Source: Lentisphaerota bacterium
Lineage (GTDB): Bacteria; Verrucomicrobiota; Kiritimatiellia; RFP12; UBA3636
Length of the DNA stretch: 12,677 bases
Reading direction: 5' to 3'
NCBI GenBank assembly: GCA_012511845.1
Contig: JAAZFF010000046.1
Location: 1-12,677, forward strand
Shown here: positions 1 through 6,148 of the stretch, piece after piece
Position numbering within the stretch: the first letter of the stretch is position 1
How the letters are laid out: every line of letters begins with the position of its first letter
Position numbers and translations under genes: made by a program
The notes under the pieces: model-generated
Seen by the model: the letters and a program-made list of their open reading frames with translations, nothing else
Told to the model about the DNA's origin: nothing
Databases searched by the model: none

Positions 1-1693
1 CGATTACGTTGCTGCCGGTGCCGATGTTATTGAAACAAACACATTCGGCGCCAATAGAATAAAACTTGCTGAATTCGGGCTGGCAGAAAAAACCGGAGAA
101 ATCAATTTTCGGGCTGTTGAAATCGCCAGAAAAGAAGCGGGAAACGATGTTTTGGTTGCCGCTTCATGTGGTCCCTGCATTTCAGACTCCACCGTGCAAA
201 CAGAATTTTCATCTGCCATTCTGAATGAAGTCAGGGATGCCTTCAATGAACAGATATCTGCCCTGGCAAAAGCCGGTGTCGATCTGATATTCCTCGAAAC
301 CTTCACTGATTTTGACGAATTACTTGTTGCTGCAAAAATCTCAAAACAATATTCCCTGCCCGTACTCGCATCAATATCTCCCGTTGTTTTCGAAACTTCC
401 CCTGTCGATGAAATCGTGAAAAAAATGGATGATTGTTCCGATATTGATGTAATCGGACTCAACTGTTACTTCGGCCCGGCAGAGATGTTCGATATAGCAC
501 GTAAAATACGAACACTTGCTAAAAAACCACTCGTAATAATGCCGAATGCTGGAAGACCACACGAAATCGGTGGCAGGACGCTGTACCTTAACAGTCCGGA
601 ATACTTTACAGAGTTTGCAAAGAAATACATTGAAATAGGTGCCAATGGGATAGGCGGTTGCTGCGGCACTACTCCGGCTCATATACGTATGGCTTCAAGA
701 GCCGTGCACGTAATGTCAGGAGTAAAGCAGCATATAGAAATCGCAGATTCCGGCTCTGCTGCAGACACGATACAGCCCCCTGAAGCCTTGCCGCTTTCAG
801 AAAAATCACCTTTTGGGAAGAAAATCGCATCGGGAAAACCTGTAACTTCAGTTGAGATTATACCTCCGCGCAATCACGACGGCATAGAGGCGTTCATAGA
901 AAAATGCCGTATGTGCGAAAGAGCCGGGATCGATGCCATAAACCTCCCCGACGGTCCGCGTGCAAGCGCACGCATGAGCGTTATTGCCACTGCGGCAACG
1001 ATGCTTCGCTCTAATCTTGAAATTGAACCTGTCCCCCACTGCTGCTGCAGAGACCGCAATCTAATCGGCATGCAGTCAGATATCATAGGTGGTTTCTCCC
1101 TGGGTTTGAAAACCTGGCTGTTCATAACGGGGGATCCTCCCAAACTTGGTAATTATCCTGATGCTGCCGGTGTGTTTGATATCGATGCTGTAGGCGCGAC
1201 ACAGCTTGCAACAAATCTCAACAGGGGTCTTGATGCGGCAGGTCAATCGCTGGGTGCACAGATCCCGATAACTGTCGGAGTGGGCCTTAACCCCGTAACG
1301 GTAGATTTCAACAGGGAAGCACAGCGATTCCGCGCCAAAGTTGAAGCCGGTGCAGAGTTTGCCATAACACAGCCGGTTTTTGACACTGAAGTGTTATTGC
1401 GTTTCCTTGACCTGCTGGCTGAATACAGCCCCATGATACCTGTCGTAATAGGGATATACCCTCTTTTATCTGCAAAAAACGCCGATTTCATGAACAGGTA
1501 TGTTCCCGGTGTGCACGTTCCTGAAAAAGTTGTCAGACGAATGGAACAATGCAAAGACAGGGAAACTGCCATATCCACAGGTATCGAAATAGCGCGCACA
1601 ACCAGGTCTGAAATAGAATCTGCGGGCTTTAAAAACTTCCAGGTCTCAGCCCCACTCGGCAGAACAGATATTGCAATCAAAGTATTGGCATAA
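1..1693 (+). CDS. Bifunctional homocysteine S-methyltransferase / 5,10-methylenetetrahydrofolate reductase (5' end missing)
   Basis: The reading frame is open from base 2 to the stop at 1691-1693 (563 residues visible), so the true start lies left of the window; roughly the first 50 residues are missing compared with the usual 600-620. Numbering here begins at the first visible codon. The N-terminal half is a zinc-dependent homocysteine S-methyltransferase: the expected three zinc-ligand cysteines are C155 in a GLNCYFGP motif and C220-C221 in GGCCGTTP. From about residue 275 a FAD-dependent MTHFR barrel follows, with SVEIIPPRN, the FITGDPPKLGNYPDA loop and FAITQPVFD. This fusion is known from Firmicutes (YitJ), and links methyl-folate production to methionine synthesis in the cytoplasm. 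No cobalamin-binding domain is attached, so the methyl donor is uncertain. The gene is followed by 140 bp before a tRNA gene; no strong terminator is seen. Confidence 0.95.
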   Translation, partial: DYVAAGADVIETNTFGANRIKLAEFGLAEKTGEINFRAVEIARKEAGNDVLVAASCGPCISDSTVQTEFSSAILNEVRDAFNEQISALAKAGVDLIFLETFTDFDELLVAAKISKQYSLPVLASISPVVFETSPVDEIVKKMDDCSDIDVIGLNCYFGPAEMFDIARKIRTLAKKPLVIMPNAGRPHEIGGRTLYLNSPEYFTEFAKKYIEIGANGIGGCCGTTPAHIRMASRAVHVMSGVKQHIEIADSGSAADTIQPPEALPLSEKSPFGKKIASGKPVTSVEIIPPRNHDGIEAFIEKCRMCERAGIDAINLPDGPRASARMSVIATAATMLRSNLEIEPVPHCCCRDRNLIGMQSDIIGGFSLGLKTWLFITGDPPKLGNYPDAAGVFDIDAVGATQLATNLNRGLDAAGQSLGAQIPITVGVGLNPVTVDFNREAQRFRAKVEAGAEFAITQPVFDTEVLLRFLDLLAEYSPMIPVVIGIYPLLSAKNADFMNRYVPGVHVPEKVVRRMEQCKDRETAISTGIEIARTTRSEIESAGFKNFQVSAPLGRTDIAIKVLA

Positions 1694-1781
1694 GAGCGGA
1701 TGCGACGATACCCGTTGCGTAGACACGTACGCTATGTAACCACGATTGAGAAGTCCGACTACGAATTTTTGAAATTGGAGA

Positions 1782-1810
1782 TTGACATTTTCAATGTCTT
1801 GTGCGAATAT
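1782..1810 (+). promoter_or_regulatory. Candidate sigma-70-type promoter of tRNA-Leu
   Basis: A perfect -35 hexamer TTGACA (1782-1787) is followed after 17 bp by GAATAT (1805-1810), a moderate -10 box. The predicted transcription start near 1817 lies about 17 bp before the tRNA 5' end. Spacing and position are right for a tRNA promoter; the weak -10 keeps this a prediction. Confidence 0.5.
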
Positions 1811-1833
1811 CCATGCATTACATCAACCGATAT

Positions 1834-1919
1834 GCACCCGTGGTGGAATCGGCAGACACGCAAGTTTCAGGTACTTGTGCCATTATGGCGTGAAGGTTCA
1901 ACTCCTTTCGGGTGCACCA
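1834..1919 (+). tRNA. tRNA-Leu (anticodon CAG)
   Basis: An 86-nt cloverleaf with a long class II variable arm is visible. The acceptor strands GCACCCG (1834-1840) and CGGGTGC (1909-1915) pair perfectly and are followed by discriminator A and an encoded CCA (1917-1919). The anticodon arm is CAAGT / ACTTG enclosing TTCAGGT, giving anticodon CAG, which reads CUG leucine codons. The variable arm forms a stem GCCA / TGGC with a TTA loop. The T arm is GAAGG-TTCAACT-CCTTT. The gene stands alone, between the methyltransferase/MTHFR gene and a clear terminator, and is preceded by a candidate promoter, so it is probably transcribed independently. Confidence 0.96.
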
Positions 1920-1927
1920 TTTTTTAG

Positions 1928-1977
1928 CAACATCAGGCGTCAATCTAAAACAACAGCATGACGCTGATGTTGTTTTT
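1928..1977 (+). terminator. Rho-independent terminator after tRNA-Leu
   Basis: The arm 1928-1942 (CAACATCAGGCGTCA) pairs with 1959-1972 (TGACGCTGATGTTG) as a 14-bp stem with one bulged G and a 16-nt loop, directly followed by five T residues (1973-1977). It lies 8 bp after the CCA end of the tRNA and on the same strand. Confidence 0.9.
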
Positions 1978-2090
1978 CTACCAAGACAGGCAGAGCCGGA
2001 CCAGTGGGCAGTACTTATACGCCAGAGACTGTAGCACGGACATTCCTGGCTGTGCCCGCCTGCTGTGTGACTGATGCGTGATGGCATAAT

Positions 2091-2126
2091 CGTACTCGTT
2101 CACGTTCACGTACTTGTACACGACTT
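2091..2126 (+). repeat. Imperfect tandem hexamer array (CGTACT-type), left block
   Basis: Six consecutive 6-bp units are variants of CGTACT: CGTACT and CGTTCA each occur twice, then TGTACA and CGACTT. On the opposite strand the array reads as Tyr/Lys/Val/Asn/Glu codons in continuation of the four-helix-bundle-like fragment. Arrays of this style are known to me beside four-helix-bundle genes in environmental bacteria. Confidence 0.6.
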
Positions 2127-2135
2127 CAAAGAAGA

Positions 2136-2166
2136 AAACATCCTGTTTCTCATGGTCGAGTTCCAC
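2136..2166 (-). pseudogene. Remnant of a four-helix-bundle (23S rRNA intervening-sequence type) protein gene
   Basis: On the minus strand a GTG at 2166 opens a frame reading (V/M)ELDHEKQDV, which closely matches the conserved beginning of four-helix-bundle family proteins (typically xLDHEKLDVYQ). After about ten residues the similarity stops and the frame runs into the hexamer array (reading YKYVNVNEYDY), without the roughly 100 helical residues a functional member would have. The frame ends at 1978 with unrelated residues. I read this as a relic formed by internal deletion. The match rests on a short motif recognised by eye, so chance similarity is possible, although the adjoining hexamer arrays on both sides support it. 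Confidence 0.5.
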
Positions 2167-2171
2167 TTTAA

Positions 2172-2189
2172 TACTCGCGTACGGGTACG
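2172..2189 (+). repeat. Hexamer array, right block, in opposite orientation
   Basis: Three 6-bp units (TACTCG, CGTACG, GGTACG) follow each other. Read on the minus strand they resemble the CGTACT-type units of the block at 2091-2126, so the two blocks form an imperfect inverted pair around the four-helix-bundle-like fragment. Confidence 0.5.
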
Positions 2190-2283
2190 GTCAAAAAATA
2201 ATTTTTCTTGTGCTTTAACATGTCTATGTGGTATTCGTTTGTACTCAACTCATGCGTGAATAAACATTACAAAAGGTTGTTGG

Positions 2284-3414
2284 ATGACAGAGAGAGAGGC
2301 ATATATTGCCCTGAACATGGTTCAATCAGTGGGGGCTGCAACAGTAAAAAGCGGAGTGGAAAGATTCGGCTCAGCCGTTAAATTTTTCTCCGCCGGTGCT
2401 GCTCGCCTCGCATCTGTTAAAGGAATAAGCAACACTATGGCAGACGAACTGGCTACAGCATTTGCGACAGTAGACTGGCAGGCTGAAATATCCAATGCCG
2501 AAAATCAGAATGTCCAGTTCCTGACCCCCGTCGATGACGAGTATCCGGAACTTCTCCGACAAATCCATTACCCCCCGCTAGCACTTTATATAGCAGGAAA
2601 TCCTTCCGTGCTTTCCCTCGACTCCCTTGGTATAATAGGTACTCGTTCGCCAAGTACTTATGGACTTGCAAACGCCAAGACCTTTGCTTACAGACTCGCT
2701 CAGGCGGGGTTCTCAATTGTATCGGGCCTGGCTCGTGGGGTAGATACGGAAGCGCACCGGGGAGTGCTTCTTGCCGAAGGACGCACAGTGGCAGTGATCG
2801 GCAGCGGTCTCGACAGGCTTTATCCTTCTGAAAACAAAGGACTTGCACGTCAGATAGCAAAGAGTGGAGGAGCTGTTATTACAGAGTATCCGTTTGGGCG
2901 CTCGGCTGACAGGCAAACATTTCCAATGCGAAACCGCATAATATCAGGGCTGTCAACGGGAATCCTTGTGATAGAGGCAGGCACAACAAGCGGCACATTG
3001 ATAACTGTTGATCATGCCCTCGAACAAGGACGCCATGTTATGGCTATACCGGGACGCATCGACAGTCCGGGAGCCCAAGGTTGCCACAAACTGATAAAAT
3101 CGGGAGCTCGACTTATTGAAACACCGGAAGAAGTTCTCGATGAGATAAAAACGTATCCAAACGCACTGCAAAATCTTGTATCAAAGCCTTCTGGAAAAAC
3201 GCAGCAACCTGAAAAACGCGTGGTAGAACTCGATGAGATAGAACAAAAAATTCTGGAAGCTCTTTCCGAGGGAGAAATGTCACCGGATTCAATAGTTAAT
3301 ATTACCGGAGTTTCTGCAGCCCTGGTAAGTCCGCGCCTCATAAGCCTGGAAATGAAATGCCAAATCGAAAGAATACAGGGCAATATGGTACGGCTGAGAA
3401 AAAATCTGCTATAA
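2284..3414 (+). CDS. dprA: DNA-processing protein DprA (Smf)
   Basis: DprA binds incoming single-stranded DNA and loads RecA during natural transformation; it is widely conserved also in bacteria not known to be competent. The 376-residue product has the expected layout. A helical SAM/HhH-like N-terminal region covers about residues 1-65. The Rossmann-like DprA core (about 105-300) contains GIIGTRSPSTYG at 116, SGLARGVD at 147-154, GSGLDRLYPSEN, FPMRNRIISGLS from 213 and EAGTTSGTLIT. A C-terminal winged-helix (DprA_WH/DML1-type) region from about 318 carries IEQKILEALSEGEMS. The ATG follows an AAGG about 7 bp upstream. It is the first gene of a likely operon with topA, prc and xerC. All key motifs are intact, so the family call is firm; competence of this organism is not shown. 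Confidence 0.96.
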   Translation: MTEREAYIALNMVQSVGAATVKSGVERFGSAVKFFSAGAARLASVKGISNTMADELATAFATVDWQAEISNAENQNVQFLTPVDDEYPELLRQIHYPPLALYIAGNPSVLSLDSLGIIGTRSPSTYGLANAKTFAYRLAQAGFSIVSGLARGVDTEAHRGVLLAEGRTVAVIGSGLDRLYPSENKGLARQIAKSGGAVITEYPFGRSADRQTFPMRNRIISGLSTGILVIEAGTTSGTLITVDHALEQGRHVMAIPGRIDSPGAQGCHKLIKSGARLIETPEEVLDEIKTYPNALQNLVSKPSGKTQQPEKRVVELDEIEQKILEALSEGEMSPDSIVNITGVSAALVSPRLISLEMKCQIERIQGNMVRLRKNLL

Positions 3415-3437
3415 TGTAATACTTTTAAATTTAAATT

Positions 3438-6143
3438 ATGAAGAAACTTGTAATCGTAGAATCGCCTGCAAAGGCAAGAACAATAGGTAGAATTGTTGGC
3501 AGCGAATATGTTGTCAAAGCGTCGGTTGGTCATGTTCGCGATTTGCCCGAACACTCACTGGGAATTAAAATCTCGGATAATGACACACTTTTTGAACCTC
3601 TTTATGTTGTCGCGAATGATAAAAAACATAATGTCGCAGAACTTAAAAAAAGCGCAAAAGGATGTTCCGAGATTTTCCTGGCATCTGACCCGGATCGTGA
3701 AGGAGAAGCTATCGCCTGGCACCTGCGCGAGATTTTAAAGGATGCCAAAGGGAAAAGCCCGGAGAAGAAGTTTCACCGGATACAATATAACGAAATCACC
3801 CCGGCGGCAGTACGTCGCGCTTTTGAAAATCCCAGAGAACTTGATCAGAACCTTATAGATGCACAGCAGGCAAGGCGGATTCTGGATCGACTGGTCGGCT
3901 ACAAGGTAAGTGCTTCGCTTTGGCGTCAGGTGGGGAGGTGTCTGAGTGCGGGACGTGTACAATCTGTAGGATTGCGGCTTTTGTGTGAAAGAGAAGCCGA
4001 AATAGAAGCTTTTACATCAACTCCCTACTGGATCTTCGGAGCCCAACTGGCAAAACGGATAGATCCTAAAACTCCTTTCACAGTAAAACTGCGTAATATC
4101 GATGAGGAAAAGGCAGATGTTTTGAATGAAGAATTGGCTTTACGCGTAGAAAAAGCTCTGGACAATGGAGAGTTTTCTGTTGAAGAAGTAGCAGTTACGC
4201 AAAAGAAACGCCGTCCATACGCACCATTCATAACAAGTACACTGCAACAGTCAGCCTCTAACGCTCTGGGATATGCGCCGAGCGTTACAATGTCCCTTGC
4301 GCAAAATCTTTATGAAGGTGTAGATCTGGGAGGCGATGGTTCTGTAGGTCTGATCACATACATGAGGACAGACTCCTTCAACATTTCACAGGAAGCCATA
4401 GATGCTGCCAGAAAATTTATAGTTGAAAAGTTCGGTGAAGAATATTCCCAGAAAACACCGCGAGCATTCAAAAACAGAAAAGCAGCCCAGGGGGCACACG
4501 AAGCAATCAGACCGACTGATCCTGCACGTACTCCGGAGAGCTTGGCGAACAAATTAAAACCTCAGGCGCTGAAGCTTTATGATCTTATATGGCGGCGTTT
4601 TATTGCCAGCCAGATGACAGACTCTGTTTCTGACGTAACAACCGTCAGAATCTCAGCTGTGACCTCTGAGGAGGCAAGAAAAGAAACAGATATACACGAA
4701 TTAAAACTGTCGGCATCCTCAAGCAAAATTGTTTTTCCCGGCTTTACCAAAGTTTCAGACATAGCAAAGCCATCAAAGGATAAGGCAGAAAAAGATGATG
4801 ATGATGACACGCAGGACTCCCTGCCACCCCTCGAAAAGGGAGAACTCCTTGATCGGCTTTCCATAACTTCCGAACGTAAAGAAACAAAGCCTCCACCACA
4901 CTACAACGAGGCATCACTTGTCAAGGCACTTGAGGCTAACGGCATAGGCAGACCCTCAACGTATGCGTCAATTATTACCACACTCCTGACAAGAAAATAC
5001 GTAAACAGAAGCAAGCGAAATCTTATTCCTACCGATCTGGGCAAAAAAGTTAATGAATTTCTCGTTGAAAAATATAACGACCTCTTCAATGTTGAATTTA
5101 CTGCCCGGATGGAAAACGAACTCGATGAAGTGGAAGATCCCGATAAGACACTCGACTGGCAGGGAATGCTGGTTTCCTTCTACTCGAACCTCAAGACATG
5201 GCTCGAAAATGCAAAACCGCCCGAGGCAGATCCGGAAATCGTTGCTGCCACGCTTGAAAAGTTTAAGGAAGTCAAAGAATGGATCCCTCCTGTAAAAAGC
5301 GGCAGGCGCGTCTTTAGTGATGAAAATTTTGTAAAAGATATAGATGCAACCTTTCACGGCAAAGAAACTGCCAGAGCGGCTTCACGCAAGAAAAAAAAGA
5401 AAACAGCTGAGCCTGCAGCAACTGAAGGCAGTGATGATTCTACAGCAGACGTGAAGGAAAATGCTGAAAGCAACGAGAGGAGAGCTGTCTCTCAAAATCA
5501 ACTCAATGCCCTGCTCTCCATAATGGCTCGTTATCGGAATCAAATTTTAAATTTCGAAGACTTCCTGAAGTCTATAGGCAGATCTGATGTATTGGAAGAC
5601 GAAAGCCTCCAGCCACCGCGCAAGAGTACAGTCAGAATATTCGAACTCATGGATAAAGCCGGTCCGCCCAAGGGATCAGAAAAGTTTTATTCATCTCTGC
5701 GTGAACAAATCAACCACGGCAAACGTCTATCTGATAAACAACGACACTTTCTGGAGCGAATGTTTCTTGAATGCTCCGCCAATATTGAGGGATTTTCTGA
5801 TGAATTATGCAAAGAACTTGAAATATCAGCCGAGCCTCCCCCACCAGTAGACACTGCTAAAGCTGAAGCACTACTCGGCGGACTCGGGCACGTGACAGCA
5901 TGGGAAGAACCAACAAAAAAAGGCAAACGAGTTTTCGATGATGCCGACTTCTATAATTCAGTTGCCACACAATTTGCTGTCAAGCAGCGCCTCTCAGAAG
6001 CGCAAATGAGAGTTCTGGAAAGAATGTTCCTCAACTACAAGGAGCAAATCCCGGGAGCCGACAAAACAATCGCCACTCACGATATTAAGGTTCAAACCAG
6101 AAAAACACGAAAGCCACGCGGAAAAACGGCAAATGGAAAATAA
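3438..6143 (+). CDS. topA: DNA topoisomerase I (type IA) with an unusual C-terminus
   Basis: The enzyme relaxes negative supercoils through a 5'-phosphotyrosine intermediate. The TOPRIM domain shows VESPAKA with E8 and DPDREGEAIAWH with D84, D86 and E88 as metal ligands. LSAGRVQS follows, and the catalytic tyrosine is Y308 in LITYMRTDS. PPPHYNEASLVKALE and GIGRPSTYA are canonical. An acidic patch of five Asp sits near residue 453 in a loop. From about residue 600 the protein departs from the norm: no Cys4 zinc ribbons (only two isolated Cys occur there), but three copies of a module around W615-I703, P726-I782 and W822-I871, the first split by a Lys-rich then acidic linker. The 901-residue length fits the family. 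The ATG lies 23 bp after dprA in AT-rich DNA with no Shine-Dalgarno, but the start is fixed by the conserved N-terminus KKLVIVESPAKA. Confidence 0.97.
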   Translation: MKKLVIVESPAKARTIGRIVGSEYVVKASVGHVRDLPEHSLGIKISDNDTLFEPLYVVANDKKHNVAELKKSAKGCSEIFLASDPDREGEAIAWHLREILKDAKGKSPEKKFHRIQYNEITPAAVRRAFENPRELDQNLIDAQQARRILDRLVGYKVSASLWRQVGRCLSAGRVQSVGLRLLCEREAEIEAFTSTPYWIFGAQLAKRIDPKTPFTVKLRNIDEEKADVLNEELALRVEKALDNGEFSVEEVAVTQKKRRPYAPFITSTLQQSASNALGYAPSVTMSLAQNLYEGVDLGGDGSVGLITYMRTDSFNISQEAIDAARKFIVEKFGEEYSQKTPRAFKNRKAAQGAHEAIRPTDPARTPESLANKLKPQALKLYDLIWRRFIASQMTDSVSDVTTVRISAVTSEEARKETDIHELKLSASSSKIVFPGFTKVSDIAKPSKDKAEKDDDDDTQDSLPPLEKGELLDRLSITSERKETKPPPHYNEASLVKALEANGIGRPSTYASIITTLLTRKYVNRSKRNLIPTDLGKKVNEFLVEKYNDLFNVEFTARMENELDEVEDPDKTLDWQGMLVSFYSNLKTWLENAKPPEADPEIVAATLEKFKEVKEWIPPVKSGRRVFSDENFVKDIDATFHGKETARAASRKKKKKTAEPAATEGSDDSTADVKENAESNERRAVSQNQLNALLSIMARYRNQILNFEDFLKSIGRSDVLEDESLQPPRKSTVRIFELMDKAGPPKGSEKFYSSLREQINHGKRLSDKQRHFLERMFLECSANIEGFSDELCKELEISAEPPPPVDTAKAEALLGGLGHVTAWEEPTKKGKRVFDDADFYNSVATQFAVKQRLSEAQMRVLERMFLNYKEQIPGADKTIATHDIKVQTRKTRKPRGKTANGK

Positions 6144-6148
6144 ATAAA

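Larger units (their letters stand above)
1978..2283. other. Non-coding spacer of about 300 bp before dprA
   Basis: No convincing intact gene lies here. The middle (2091-2189) holds short hexamer arrays and a fragment resembling a four-helix-bundle protein start, described separately. The remaining left part (1978-2080) shows nothing I recognise. The right part (2190-2283) is AT-rich and should carry the promoter of the dprA operon, but the best matches (for example TTGTGC near 2209 or TTGTAC near 2238 with weak -10 boxes downstream) are too poor to call. Confidence 0.6.

Noticed and set aside
1717..1732. Inverted repeat GCGTA / TACGC after the methyltransferase-MTHFR gene as a terminator
   Set aside because: Only 5 bp, with no T-run behind it; too weak to call.
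1700..1927. Plus-strand open frame of 75 codons covering the tRNA promoter and tRNA
   Set aside because: It overlaps the whole tRNA gene and shows no protein-like features.
1818..2087. Minus-strand open frame of 89 codons across the tRNA-Leu gene
   Set aside because: It is the antisense reading of the tRNA and its terminator (the KELNLH-type reading typical of antisense tRNA frames) and has no ribosome binding site; not a gene.
2074..2259. Plus-strand open frame with VHVHVLVH-type repeats
   Set aside because: The apparent protein repeat is just the hexamer array read in frame; there is no ribosome binding site and no family similarity.
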